Assembly: GCA_910585705.1 (NCBI GenBank)
Contig: CAJUER010000006.1
Location: 1 to 32,769, forward strand
DNA: 32,769 nucleotides
Source of the DNA: an uncultured Christensenella sp.
GTDB lineage: Bacteria; Bacillota; Clostridia; Christensenellales; Borkfalkiaceae
Direction of reading: 5' to 3'
Below the pieces are notes generated by a model. The model searched no databases. It was not told where the DNA came from and saw only the letters and a program-made list of their open reading frames with translations. Positions 15,699 through 24,415 of this stretch are shown here, piece after piece. Positions within the stretch are counted from its first letter, which is position 1; every line of letters starts with the position of its first letter. Position numbers and translations under genes: made by a program.

Positions 15699-17795
15699 TC
15701 AGTAGTCCTCCCCGTCGGTTTCGGGCTTAAAGCGTACCCTGTCGATAAATCCGTCAACCTTGTTGAAGTTGGCGTTCTGGTTGAGGAATTCCTTTCTGCC
15801 CTCAACTTTGTCGCCCATAAGCATTTCTATAACGTCCGCCGCGTCCGCTGCATTCTCTATCGTTACCTGTGTGAGGTTGCGCGTTGCGGGGTTCATTGTC
15901 GTTTCCCAAAGCTGTTCTGCAGACATTTCACCCAGACCTTTATAGCGCTGTATCTGATAGCCTTTGCCCACTTTTTTGATTTTTTCGTCCAGCTCTTCGT
16001 CGTCGTAGGCGTACTCTACGATATCTCTCTTATATACCTTATATAAAGGCGGCATACCTATATAGACGTAGCCCGCGTTCACGAGGTCGCGCATATACTT
16101 GAAGAAAAAAGTGAGAAGTATACAGCGGATATGCAAACCGTCCTGGTCGGCATCGGATAAAATAATTACTTTTTTGTATTTTGTTTTTTCAACGTCGAAC
16201 GAGCGGTTAAAACCCGCGCCTATTGCGGAAATCATCGTTTTTATTTCTTCGTTTTGAAGCGCTTGCAAAGCCGTCTTTTTCTGAACGTTCAAGGGCTTGC
16301 CGCGAAGCGGAAGAATCGACTGGTACTGCCTTACCCTCGCCTGTTTCGCCGTGCCGCCCGCCGAATCGCCCTCGACTATAAACAGCTCGTTCTGGTCGGG
16401 GTTTCTGCCCGAGCATGCGGAAAGTTTGCCTACAAGGTTGAGTCCGTCGTTTTCGGAAGCAGCCTTCGCTACGTCGCGTTCGGCGCGGTGCTTAATTCTG
16501 TCGTCTGCGGCGAATTTCGCTTTTTTGGCGATTTCATCGAACAGCGGTTTGTTTGCCTTGTCCGCAATTAACTCGGAAAGCCCTTCGTACACCGTCTGCT
16601 CGACGGGCGCCTTAGCTTCGGGGTTGCCGAGCTTTGTCTTGGTCTGACCTTCGAATTCCACGCCCGTCATTTTAACGGTAAGTACTGCGGTCAGTCCTTC
16701 CTTTATGTCGTCCGCGATGAACGGCTGTTCCTTTGCTTTCAAAAAGCCGTTGCCGCGCGCGTATTCGTTGATAACCTTTAAAAGACCGTTGTGGAAGCCC
16801 GTTTCGTGATAGCCTCCCTCTACGGTGGAAATATTGTTGACGAACGAGAAAAGGCTTTCCGTATCGTCCTTAGTGTGACAAATCGAAAACTCTATTTTGA
16901 TTTTGCTTGCGGGCGTACCTTTAAGCTGAATGTCCTTTACCGCCGAGTAATACAGCGGCTCTTTGTAGAGGGGCGTTCTGTCGCCGTTCAGATATTTGAC
17001 GAAGTCCACAAGTCCGCCGTCGTACTTAAAGCTTATCGGCTCGCGCGGGGGCAGAAGCTCCTGCACGGTCTTTATCTCGCCTTCTTCGCCGACGTCGCTT
17101 TCCACGTCGTCCTCAACTTCTACGGTGCGGTATAAATCACGTTCGTCAATTAAGTTGATTTTAAGTCCTTTATTTAAAAACGCAAGCTCTTTGAGTCTTT
17201 TGAATACAACGTCGTAGTGCCAGTCAACCGTTTCGAAAACTTCGTCGTCGGGCATAAACCTTACGAACGAGCCGCGCTTTTCGGTTTGCTCTCCCGTGTT
17301 TTCAAGCGGGCTTTCCGCAACGCCGCACAGCCATTTGCCGTGCTCCTCGTCGTAGCGGCTTGAAAAACGCATTTTATGGATAGTGCCGCGATAGACCTCT
17401 ACGTTCAGCCATTTGGAAAGGGCGTTGGTGACCGACGCGCCGACTCCGTGAAGTCCGCCCGAAAAAGCGTAGTTCTCGGTGTCGAATTTGCCGCCCGCGT
17501 GAAGTTTGGTGAAAATGACTTCGACGCCGCTCATATGCGCCTTTTTGTTTTCGTCAATGGGCATACCTCTTCCGTTGTCCTCAACGGAAGCCGAACCGTC
17601 CTTCCACAGCTTCACCGTAATTTCGTCCGCGTAGCCGTTAGCCGCCTCGTCAACGGAGTTGTCCACTATTTCCCAAAGAATGTGATGAAGTCCCTTTACG
17701 CCCGTTGAACCGATATACATACCGGGACGAAGGCGCACGGCTTCAAGCCCTTCGAGAATTCTTAAATCGTCTGCGTTATAGCCCTTTTCCGCCAT
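15699..17795 (-). CDS. Type IIA DNA topoisomerase subunit B (ParE/GyrB-like)
   Basis: A 698-residue ATPase subunit. The GHKL ATP site shows E-I-V-D-N-S-V-D-E-A (N-box), D-N-G-R-G-M-P-I and G-G-L-H-G-V-G-A. The TOPRIM domain has E-G-D-S-A-G-G and the metal-binding D-A-D-Q-D-G, followed by P-L-R-G-K-P-L-N-V and the C-terminal R-Y-K-G-L-G-E-M. Length fits GyrB/ParE. It pairs with subunit A downstream to pass one DNA duplex through another. The start ATG 17795 has GAAGGA 8 nt upstream; the upstream TTG at 17810 is part of that ribosome site. The A and B genes are in one operon in the order B-A, as in parE-parC. Gyrase is the alternative name. Confidence 0.93.
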   Translation of the reverse strand: MAEKGYNADDLRILEGLEAVRLRPGMYIGSTGVKGLHHILWEIVDNSVDEAANGYADEITVKLWKDGSASVEDNGRGMPIDENKKAHMSGVEVIFTKLHAGGKFDTENYAFSGGLHGVGASVTNALSKWLNVEVYRGTIHKMRFSSRYDEEHGKWLCGVAESPLENTGEQTEKRGSFVRFMPDDEVFETVDWHYDVVFKRLKELAFLNKGLKINLIDERDLYRTVEVEDDVESDVGEEGEIKTVQELLPPREPISFKYDGGLVDFVKYLNGDRTPLYKEPLYYSAVKDIQLKGTPASKIKIEFSICHTKDDTESLFSFVNNISTVEGGYHETGFHNGLLKVINEYARGNGFLKAKEQPFIADDIKEGLTAVLTVKMTGVEFEGQTKTKLGNPEAKAPVEQTVYEGLSELIADKANKPLFDEIAKKAKFAADDRIKHRAERDVAKAASENDGLNLVGKLSACSGRNPDQNELFIVEGDSAGGTAKQARVRQYQSILPLRGKPLNVQKKTALQALQNEEIKTMISAIGAGFNRSFDVEKTKYKKVIILSDADQDGLHIRCILLTFFFKYMRDLVNAGYVYIGMPPLYKVYKRDIVEYAYDDEELDEKIKKVGKGYQIQRYKGLGEMSAEQLWETTMNPATRNLTQVTIENAADAADVIEMLMGDKVEGRKEFLNQNANFNKVDGFIDRVRFKPETDGEDY

Positions 17796-17885
17796 ACTTT
17801 TTTCCTTCAACAGTTTTTCACAATTATTGTCTTAAAATTTGCTGTTTAACCTTTTTCGGAATTATCCGATAAAGACCCTCTTTTA

Positions 17886-17914
17886 ATTATAACAATTTAT
17901 TTTTGAAAAGTAAA
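17886..17914 (-). promoter_or_regulatory. Promoter of the topoisomerase operon
   Basis: On the minus strand: TTTACT (17909-17914), 17 nt, TATAAT (17886-17891). The -35 box directly abuts the upstream terminator hairpin and forms part of its T-rich tail. Confidence 0.7.
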
Positions 17915-17949
17915 GCGCGCGGCGGTGAAAATTTCACACCGCCGCGCGC
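17915..17949 (-). terminator. Intrinsic terminator of the 17977 surface-protein gene
   Basis: A 13-bp GC-rich hairpin (arms GCGCGCGGCGGTG/CACCGCCGCGCGC), followed on the minus strand by TTTACTTTTC. Confidence 0.85.
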
Positions 17950-17976
17950 AAGGCTTTAAGCCGTTTATTTTAAAAA

Positions 17977-20346
17977 TTATTGTTTTTTGTTCTTTTTGCC
18001 GCTTTTGATTTTTTCAAACGTGTCGTCCACGTCGCCCTCGTTCTTGGGTTTAATTACAAGTAAAAGCACGATACATATAAGCGCAACGCCTGCGATACAA
18101 AGCAGAACTATGGAAGCGATATTGTTCTTCGCCCAGTCGCTTTCGCCTTTCAGCGTTTTGGACTTTACGGAAGCCACGACGCCCAAATTACAGGAAACGG
18201 GGTCCGTGTTGTACTGCGTGTCCGTAACTTCCGCGCGGATAAGATAGAACGCATTCGAATCCTGCGGTGTAAAGGTAGTCGAGGTTTTGTTCCACTCGTA
18301 ATCCTTATACTGCTCGTACTCGGGGTCTGTTTCTTCCATATCGGAAAGCGCGGGGATTGCCTTGAAGTATTTACGAGTCTGCGCGTCGTTGAATAAGCTG
18401 TCAAGATTTTCAATGTACTTTTCGTAAGAAAGCGTCTTGTTCGTGTCGTTGTAGTAACCCGCCCTGTCGAAAAGGAAAAGCTTGTACTGCGTGTCATAGC
18501 TGCCGGAAATACCGTTGATTTTGAAGGAAGCCGAGCTGTAAGACGTGCCGACGTAAGCCGTAGCCTGCAAGCCGGGAGTTTCCTCGAACTGTACGCCCGT
18601 GTAACCGACGGAGAATCTGAACCAAGGCAACTTTTCGTCAAGGTCCTCGTCGTCCTTGTCGTTGTACATGTTCCATATATCGCTTGCGGCAAATTCCTTT
18701 ACTTCGCCTTGCTCGTCGATATACCACATACTGTTTCCCGCCGCGTCCGTCGCATAGAGGGTGAAAACATAATCGCCCTGTTTGGTTACGTTTATCGAAA
18801 GGTTGTTCGTAGCCAGACCGGAATTAGACTGCTGTGCGGTATTGTAGTAGTAAACGCTCACCTTCAAATCGGTGTAAGCCGTAGCGTTATCGGTGAAAAG
18901 ACTTTCTACCGAAGGCAGGTAAAGATAGCTTGAACTGCCTGCGGACAAATCCTTTGCAAGGTCGGTGATTTTTGCCTGATACTCTTCTATAAGAGTCTGC
19001 CACGTCTTGCCGTCTTTGCCGTCGTAATTGAAAGCCGCGCCCTGCGTATCCTTTGCAACGGCTATAAAGCCGCTGTCCTTTATGTTCAGCTTATACGCGT
19101 CGGAAACATACCAGTCGAGGAACACGTCGCAGCTCTTTCCGTTGGAAGTAATGTCGGTCAGTTTCAGATAGACCTTTGCCGCCATATCCACTTCGAGGTG
19201 CTTGTCCTTGCCGAACACGGCGCTGTTTTCCGTCTCCTTCTTGGGCAGATACTTGTCTTTGTTGCTTTCGAGAAGGAAGTTGTCCGAAGAAGTAATTTCC
19301 TTGAAAAGGTCGCCTTCCTTATTATTATAGTCGAAATCTTCCTCTTTGTACTGGTCGTAAGTGAGCAGATAGTAGTAAACGGTTGCGCGGGGAGAAGTAC
19401 GGAGAACGTCTATTACCGCGTAATCCACGTCTATTTCCTTGCCGAGCGTGAGATAGTTGAGCTCCTCTTCCATACAAAGCACGGGGGGAGTGTCGTCCGT
19501 AACCGCGCCGCCGTAGTAGTAATCCTTTTCCTCGTTGTATTTAGGCGTCGTTCCGTTGAGCTCGAAGCTCTGTCCGTTGAGCGAATAAAGCACCATCTGC
19601 GCCGAATTTCCTTCCTCCGCCTTACCGTCCGCGAACTGCGCTTTGAAGTTGAGCGGATAAACGGGGCTGGAAGTCGAGGTGGACGATTTTACATAGTTGC
19701 CGCCAACGTTGACGAACTCGCCGTTCACGTTTGCGGTTTCGTTGCCTACCGATACGGCGTACTTGCCGCCATTCAGCTTCTCGGTAAATTTAACGGTAAT
19801 ATCCGCCGCGTCGAGCTTTACGCCGTCCGCAGGAGCTTTAACGTCGTCCGCATCGTCGCAGATTACCGCATAAACCTTTCCGTCCTCGCCCGATACGGGG
19901 AAGAACACGATATTGTTGACCGATTTGGTTTCTTTGGTTTTCTTTTCGTATACCTGCGATTCGAACTTAATTACAAATTTTTCGAAAATAGTATTCTTAA
20001 AACCGAACGTCATGTTGAAAAGACCGTTCGCGCCGTTGCCGTCCTTGTCGGCTTCGAACCAGTTGTAGGCAAGGTTCTTTCTGTAAGACACCGTGTCGTT
20101 ATCGAAACCGAAAGTGAACATAGAATAATATTTATATGCGGGGCTGCCGTCTTCGGAAGTGCCGTTTTCCTGCCTGTCGGCGATAACGTTCGCTTCGCCC
20201 GTAGCGGTGAAAATGTTCGAGCCGCTTACGGTAACCGTGCCGTCCGCTTTGGCGTGAATTAAATTTATACCCAAAAGCGCGCCTATGCAGACCGCCAGCG
20301 CGAGTATTAACGAAATTAATGAAATTTTATATCCTGTCCGTTTCAT
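17977..20346 (-). CDS. Single-pass surface protein of unknown function
   Basis: A 789-residue protein from ATG 20346; CGGAG lies about 9 nt upstream, and an earlier in-frame start lies too near the promoter. It has a signal peptide (about 1-34), then a long beta-rich ectodomain with many aromatic residues (Y-Y-Y stretches). The first part (about 40-210) looks like a jelly-roll/carbohydrate-binding-type fold. A D-D-T-P-P-V-L segment at about 280, typical of the start of Ig-like modules, is followed by others such as Y-V-F-T-L-Y-A-T-D-A-A-G-N, as in bacterial Ig-like domains. A membrane helix (about 741-763) and a basic tail ending K-K-N-K-K-Q follow. No enzyme motif is recognised. It is probably an adhesin or wall-layer protein, and is monocistronic. 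Confidence 0.8.
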   Translation of the reverse strand: MKRTGYKISLISLILALAVCIGALLGINLIHAKADGTVTVSGSNIFTATGEANVIADRQENGTSEDGSPAYKYYSMFTFGFDNDTVSYRKNLAYNWFEADKDGNGANGLFNMTFGFKNTIFEKFVIKFESQVYEKKTKETKSVNNIVFFPVSGEDGKVYAVICDDADDVKAPADGVKLDAADITVKFTEKLNGGKYAVSVGNETANVNGEFVNVGGNYVKSSTSTSSPVYPLNFKAQFADGKAEEGNSAQMVLYSLNGQSFELNGTTPKYNEEKDYYYGGAVTDDTPPVLCMEEELNYLTLGKEIDVDYAVIDVLRTSPRATVYYYLLTYDQYKEEDFDYNNKEGDLFKEITSSDNFLLESNKDKYLPKKETENSAVFGKDKHLEVDMAAKVYLKLTDITSNGKSCDVFLDWYVSDAYKLNIKDSGFIAVAKDTQGAAFNYDGKDGKTWQTLIEEYQAKITDLAKDLSAGSSSYLYLPSVESLFTDNATAYTDLKVSVYYYNTAQQSNSGLATNNLSINVTKQGDYVFTLYATDAAGNSMWYIDEQGEVKEFAASDIWNMYNDKDDEDLDEKLPWFRFSVGYTGVQFEETPGLQATAYVGTSYSSASFKINGISGSYDTQYKLFLFDRAGYYNDTNKTLSYEKYIENLDSLFNDAQTRKYFKAIPALSDMEETDPEYEQYKDYEWNKTSTTFTPQDSNAFYLIRAEVTDTQYNTDPVSCNLGVVASVKSKTLKGESDWAKNNIASIVLLCIAGVALICIVLLLVIKPKNEGDVDDTFEKIKSGKKNKKQ

Positions 20347-20378
20347 ATGCTTAAACTCCGATAAAAATAGCAACTATC

Positions 20379-20407
20379 ATTTTACTATAATATAAAGGCG
20401 TTGTCAA
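20379..20407 (-). promoter_or_regulatory. Promoter of the 17977 surface-protein gene
   Basis: On the minus strand: TTGACA (20402-20407), 17 nt, TAAAAT (20379-20384). Predicted leader about 25-30 nt with CGGAG. Confidence 0.8.
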
Positions 20408-20442
20408 ACGGTTTTGTTCGGCAACGCCCAAAAAATTGAATA

Positions 20443-21129
20443 TTAAACGGTTTTTATATCAAACAGCTTCCAGGGCGCGGACTCTTCGGGAGGACAGACG
20501 ATAAAGCGCAGTTTTTCGCCCGTAACGGGGTGGGTGAAGCGCAGGGAATACGCCCAAAGCGCGAGCTTACCCTTAACGGCCTTTTCGCCGCCGTAGCGCA
20601 TATCGCCGTAAACGGGAGTGTTGATTGCCGCAGTCTGCACGCGAATCTGGTGCGTTCTGCCCGTGTGCAGGTTTATTTCCGCAAGCGAAAGCCCGTCTTT
20701 AAAATCCTTTATCTCGTAGTCGAGAGAAGCGAACTTTGCCCCCTCCTCCGTCTGCGTACAGACGTAAACGGTGTTGTTTACGGAATTTTTACGGAGATAA
20801 TTTTCAAGCGTGCCTTTGTTTTTGGAAGGCTTTCCGCAAAGCACGGCAAAGTATCTTTTTTCAAAACCGCCGCTCCTCATCTGTTCGGACAGGCGTGCCG
20901 CCGCTTTGGAAGTTTTGGCGAAAACCATTACGCCGCCCGTAGGTCTGTCAAGCCTGTGCACAAGCCCCGCGTATGCGTTGCCCTGCTTGTTGTACGTCGT
21001 TTTTAAATAGTTTTTAACCGCGTCGAGAAGATTTTCGTCGCCGCTTTCGTCGGGACAGCACGCAATATTCTGCGGCTTTAAAACCACTATTATATGATTG
21101 TCTTCGTGAAGAATAATAAGATCTTCCAT
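20443..21129 (-). CDS. RluA/RluD-family pseudouridine synthase
   Basis: A 228-residue enzyme read from ATG 21129. The catalytic motif H-R-L-D-R-P-T-G-G (Asp61) and the second family motif H-T-G-R-T-H-Q-I-R-V are intact. It has no N-terminal S4 domain, so it belongs to the short RluA-like group that isomerises uridines in rRNA or tRNA. The exact target cannot be read from sequence. It starts 2 nt after the stop of the upstream methyltransferase gene, with GGCAGG as ribosome site inside that gene. The two form an RNA-modification operon. Confidence 0.92.
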   Translation of the reverse strand: MEDLIILHEDNHIIVVLKPQNIACCPDESGDENLLDAVKNYLKTTYNKQGNAYAGLVHRLDRPTGGVMVFAKTSKAAARLSEQMRSGGFEKRYFAVLCGKPSKNKGTLENYLRKNSVNNTVYVCTQTEEGAKFASLDYEIKDFKDGLSLAEINLHTGRTHQIRVQTAAINTPVYGDMRYGGEKAVKGKLALWAYSLRFTHPVTGEKLRFIVCPPEESAPWKLFDIKTV

Positions 21130-21131
21130 AT

Positions 21132-21995
21132 TTACCTGCCCGTAAAAAGTCCGCTCGCGCCGCACGGAAGGGCGATTCCCTCCTCCGTAGGTATACCCAG
21201 CTCGTAGGCTTGCGTTTCACCGCCGAAGCCGCCGAGCGTAAGCGTTAAAATATTTTTAAGCACCGCAGGCTGCAAGCCCGTAGTGTAGCTGTTTATAAGA
21301 AAGAACAGCGGTTTGTCAGAAAGCAGCTTTGCACAGCTTTGAACGAAGGAAAAGAGATTTTCTTCTATCTTCCACATCTCGCCGTTGGGGCCTCTGCCGT
21401 AACTCGGCGGGTCCATAATGACCGCGTCGTATTTGTTGCCGCGCCGTATTTCGCGCGCGACGAACTTCATACAGTCGTCCACTATGTAACGAATCCCCTC
21501 GTTAACGCCCGAAAGCCTCGCGTTCTCTCCCGCGCGTTCCACCATTCCCTTAGCCGCATCCACATGCGTTACCAGCGCGCCCGACTTTGCGCACGCAACC
21601 GAAGCGCCGCCAGTGTATGCAAACAGGTTAAGCACCTTTACCTCGCGTCCTCCGCTTACAGCACTCTCTATTATCGTGCGCATCGCGTCCCAGTTCACGG
21701 CTTGTTCGGGGAACAGCCCCGTATGTTTGAAGCCCATCGGCTTCACCTTAAATGTCAAGTCGCGGTAGCTTACCGTCCACTCCGGCGGGAACTCTTTTCG
21801 CACGTCCCAGCCGCCTCCGCCTTTCTCGCTGCGCCTGTAAACCGCGTGTATGCCGCCGCGCGAAGCAAGGTCTCCCGTATCCCAGATGACCTGAGGGTCG
21901 GGACGGAGAAGAACTATACCGTTCCAGTTTTCCAGCTTCATTCCGCGACTTGTGGCTAAAATTTTATAGTCGCGCCAACCGTTCGCACATTTCAT
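21132..21995 (-). CDS. Class I SAM-dependent RNA methyltransferase (RlmI/RlmK-like)
   Basis: A 287-residue protein. The SAM-binding motif I reads V-L-N-L-F-A-Y-T-G-G (121-130) and motif IV is D-P-P-S-Y-G (195-200). Both are typical of COG1092-like rRNA cytosine/guanine methyltransferases (relatives of RlmI and the RlmK half of RlmKL). The N-terminal 80 residues are a small beta-rich domain rather than a recognisable PUA domain, so the substrate is uncertain. It is co-transcribed with a pseudouridine synthase. The ATG follows the -10 box by 6 nt and has no Shine-Dalgarno, so the message should be leaderless. Confidence 0.88.
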   Translation of the reverse strand: MKCANGWRDYKILATSRGMKLENWNGIVLLRPDPQVIWDTGDLASRGGIHAVYRRSEKGGGGWDVRKEFPPEWTVSYRDLTFKVKPMGFKHTGLFPEQAVNWDAMRTIIESAVSGGREVKVLNLFAYTGGASVACAKSGALVTHVDAAKGMVERAGENARLSGVNEGIRYIVDDCMKFVAREIRRGNKYDAVIMDPPSYGRGPNGEMWKIEENLFSFVQSCAKLLSDKPLFFLINSYTTGLQPAVLKNILTLTLGGFGGETQAYELGIPTEEGIALPCGASGLFTGR

Positions 21996-22001
21996 AAAAA
22001 A

Positions 22002-22030
22002 ATTATACTAAACCGTTAGCCCGTTGTCAA
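22002..22030 (-). promoter_or_regulatory. Consensus promoter giving a leaderless methyltransferase mRNA
   Basis: On the minus strand: perfect TTGACA (22025-22030), 17 nt, perfect TATAAT (22002-22007), six T residues, then ATG at 21995. The transcription start should be at or next to the A of the start codon. Confidence 0.9.
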
Positions 22031-22039
22031 TTAAAAAAG

Positions 22040-22063
22040 CGCGGACGGCATGCGCCGTCCGCG
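22040..22063 (-). terminator. Intrinsic terminator of the virion-gene operon
   Basis: A 10-bp GC hairpin (arms CGCGGACGGC/GCCGTCCGCG, loop ATGC), followed on the minus strand by TTTTTTAA. It lies 11 nt after the last phage-type gene's stop. Confidence 0.92.
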
Positions 22064-22074
22064 TTCCATGCGAT

Positions 22075-22575
22075 TTATTTGCTGTATGAGTAAAGCACGT
22101 CGTACAGCGTTCTGTAATAGCTTGAAAGATACTGCTTCGCAACCTCGTCTACGGTATACAGCACCAGCCTTTCCTGCGGGTCCTCTATCGTGAAATAATA
22201 GTCGCGCACCAGCTTGTAACGTTCGCTATACGGCAGGGTGTAGTCGACTATATATCCCGATTCCGTACTGCCGTCGCCGCCGCCCACGTCGCCGCCGTCG
22301 GTAGGCTCGTTCAGGCTCATATTATATAAAAGGTTATCCGCGAGTATCGCCGACTGTAAATCGAGTTCGGCTTTAAGCTCCGCTTTCTTGGCTTCGAGAA
22401 GGGAAGAATTAATCATACCGTTAGTAAGCGCTATTCTTTTAAAGGTCTTCATTTCCTGTTCGTGCTTCCGTACTATTTCGTCTTTTTTCTGCTGAGCCGT
22501 GCGCAGCATTTTCATAGACACGACGGAAAGCTCTTTCAGCTCCTCAGGCGTTATCTGAATGATGTCAAATTCCAA
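22075..22575 (-). CDS. Coiled-coil virion-associated protein at the gp26 (needle) position
   Basis: A 166-residue protein with a TTG start; GGAGG lies upstream, inside the preceding gene, which it overlaps by 11 nt. Residues 10-90 are strongly helical and charged (coiled coil likely). A Gly/Asp-rich linker (G-G-D-V-G-G-G-D-G-S, about 95-105) follows, then a Tyr-rich helical tail. No family is recognised. It is the last gene of the operon, directly after the gp10-like hub. In P22-like phages that slot is held by the tail needle gp26, also a coiled-coil protein. That comparison is positional only. Confidence 0.7.
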   Translation of the reverse strand: MEFDIIQITPEELKELSVVSMKMLRTAQQKKDEIVRKHEQEMKTFKRIALTNGMINSSLLEAKKAELKAELDLQSAILADNLLYNMSLNEPTDGGDVGGGDGSTESGYIVDYTLPYSERYKLVRDYYFTIEDPQERLVLYTVDEVAKQYLSSYYRTLYDVLYSYSK

Positions 22576-23779
22576 CGCTCACCTCCGCTTTTGCAACTAT
22601 ATCGCCGACTTCGCCCTCTCCCGAAATTTTAACGGTGAAATATTTTCCCCTCATTCCGGGACGGACTATCCCACGCGCGGCGGAATACAAGCGCGTTTTG
22701 TCGCCGCAGGATACCGCAACGTCCGCAACGCCCTTGAAAGTAATTTCTTTTAGCGTCTTGCGGCTGTGCGTACCAAACCCGAGCGGTTCGGAAGTGTACT
22801 GCCAGTCCGACTCTTCCAGTTTGTAAACCTTGCCGCCCGAGTATGCGTACACCCCGTCCGAAGCGCAAAGCGCTTCCGCCGCGCAGTCTGTTATACAGCT
22901 TTCTCCGTCCGCAACGCAGTAGCCCAGCACAACGGCGCGGTTAAGCCTTTTGCTTTTGCAGGCAAGGAAATATCTGCCCGCGTAAGACGCCGCGCACGTT
23001 CCGTCGTATACGTCCGCTATTATATCCGATTTGAGAGATTCGATACGCGAGCCGTCGAACGAGCAAAGCCCCTCGCGCGTGAAAAACAAGAGTTTGCCGC
23101 CGACGGACACCGCCGTGTTTTTATATATTTCGGGACAGGCGGTGTCTGTTATTCCCACACTGTAATTTTCGGGCGAGCCGAACATATTGAGTACGGTCAG
23201 CCCGTATTTCCTCACGAGCACGAGCCTGCCGTCAAAGCAGACGACGTCAAGCGTTTCGCCGCGCTCCGGATCGAGATTGAGGTATCCGCCTTTATCGAGC
23301 GCCTGCCCCCATTCGGTGAATCCGCCCGTTTCCGACCAGACGAGTTTGTTTTTGTTGTCCGAATCTATTGCGAAAAGTCTTCCGCAGTGATACGCGCCGG
23401 CGCACAAATCGGCATTGACGGGCACTGTGGAAAAACCCTCCGCCGAGTAGCGCACCGAGCCGTTGCCCATACAAAGCACGGCGCAGGGCTTGTCGTTATA
23501 CAGAAACTCGAAAGCAAACATGTTGTCGCGGTAGGTAGCAATGCGAGCGAAGAACTCGTTGGTTTTGGAAAAGTAAACGCCGCTTTCAGCGCAAACGAAA
23601 TATGTGTTTATGCCTTTTGCAAAATAGACCGCCTTAATGTTTTCGGGCGCGCCGCTTGCAAAGGGCACTGCGGAAAGCGCAGGCTTTAAGCCTGCGCCCG
23701 ACGGAACGCAGCTTATGCACAGTCCGCCGTCCGATACTACTTTTTCTTCCGCAAATTTTGCTTTGGGAAAAACCGTCAT
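22565..23779 (-). CDS. Beta-propeller tail-hub protein (P22 gp10-like)
   Basis: A 404-residue protein from ATG 23779, with GGAGG 5 nt upstream. It overlaps the previous stop as ATGA. It is beta-rich throughout, with repeated blade-like segments of alternating hydrophobic strands, for example V-Y-F-A-K-G-I-N-T-Y-F-V, and a W-S-E-T-G-G-F-T-E-W segment. That segment resembles the 'W-S-x-x-x-D-x-x-x-W' strand seen in P22 gp10-like DNA-stabilisation/hub proteins. Position after the adaptor gene fits the same role: closing the portal vertex and holding packaged DNA. The family call is by pattern and synteny. Confidence 0.65.
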   Translation of the reverse strand: MTVFPKAKFAEEKVVSDGGLCISCVPSGAGLKPALSAVPFASGAPENIKAVYFAKGINTYFVCAESGVYFSKTNEFFARIATYRDNMFAFEFLYNDKPCAVLCMGNGSVRYSAEGFSTVPVNADLCAGAYHCGRLFAIDSDNKNKLVWSETGGFTEWGQALDKGGYLNLDPERGETLDVVCFDGRLVLVRKYGLTVLNMFGSPENYSVGITDTACPEIYKNTAVSVGGKLLFFTREGLCSFDGSRIESLKSDIIADVYDGTCAASYAGRYFLACKSKRLNRAVVLGYCVADGESCITDCAAEALCASDGVYAYSGGKVYKLEESDWQYTSEPLGFGTHSRKTLKEITFKGVADVAVSCGDKTRLYSAARGIVRPGMRGKYFTVKISGEGEVGDIVAKAEVSVGI

Positions 23780-24366
23780 ACCCACCTCCTCGGCGGAATA
23801 TATCCGCCTGCGGCAAGCTTTTTATCTTCCGTATCTTTTCCTTGCGCCAACCTGTTTTGCGCCGCGTCAACCGCGCTGCGGTATTTGCTTTCCCACACGT
23901 CCGCCGACTCTATTTCGCCGTTTATAAGACAGTATTCCGCAACCGTTCCGTAAACCAGAACGTTTTCGCCGACCTCGTCCGAGTAACTGCTTTTATCCGC
24001 AAGCTGCTTTTTCGAGGGCAGATATTCGTAGTCTATGTAAACCTCGAAAGCCTGCGCGTAAACGTATTCGGGAAAAACCTCGAACGGGATTTCCTTCCCC
24101 TCCGACCTCACGCGCAGTATCCTTGACGGCGTGTGTTTAAAAATGAAAAGCAGAAACTTGTCGCTTGTGGAAGTGAAAACCTCGCACGAAGTCAGCGGCA
24201 CATAGTTGCGTGCAATTTCGTCTTCGGTCGCATTGAAGCAGTATAACAGTGTTTCAACCGTTTCGCTATCTTGCGCGGAAAGCGTTTCGCCGCCCTTCAC
24301 CGCCGCCGCAATATCGGCGCGGCCGATAATTTTAAGCGCGGAAATTATAATGTCCTTTACGTTCAT
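23776..24366 (-). CDS. Head-tail adaptor (P22 gp4-like tail accessory factor)
   Basis: A 196-residue protein with AAGGAG before its ATG. The N-terminal half is helical (I-I-I-S-A-L-K-I-I-G at residues 5-14, then a long helix with the pattern E-T-L-L-Y-C-F-N), and the middle is a beta segment with Y-I-D-Y-E-Y-L-P. This arrangement, directly after the major capsid gene, matches gp4/gp6-type connectors that bind the portal ring. The C-terminal R-W-V codons overlap the next start. Size fits (P22 gp4 is about 166 residues). Confidence 0.65.
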   Translation of the reverse strand: MNVKDIIISALKIIGRADIAAAVKGGETLSAQDSETVETLLYCFNATEDEIARNYVPLTSCEVFTSTSDKFLLFIFKHTPSRILRVRSEGKEIPFEVFPEYVYAQAFEVYIDYEYLPSKKQLADKSSYSDEVGENVLVYGTVAEYCLINGEIESADVWESKYRSAVDAAQNRLAQGKDTEDKKLAAGGYIPPRRWV

Positions 24367-24415
24367 ATCAACTCCTTACTTGCCGCCCTCCCTCCCGCTC
24401 GATTATCCTATTTGT

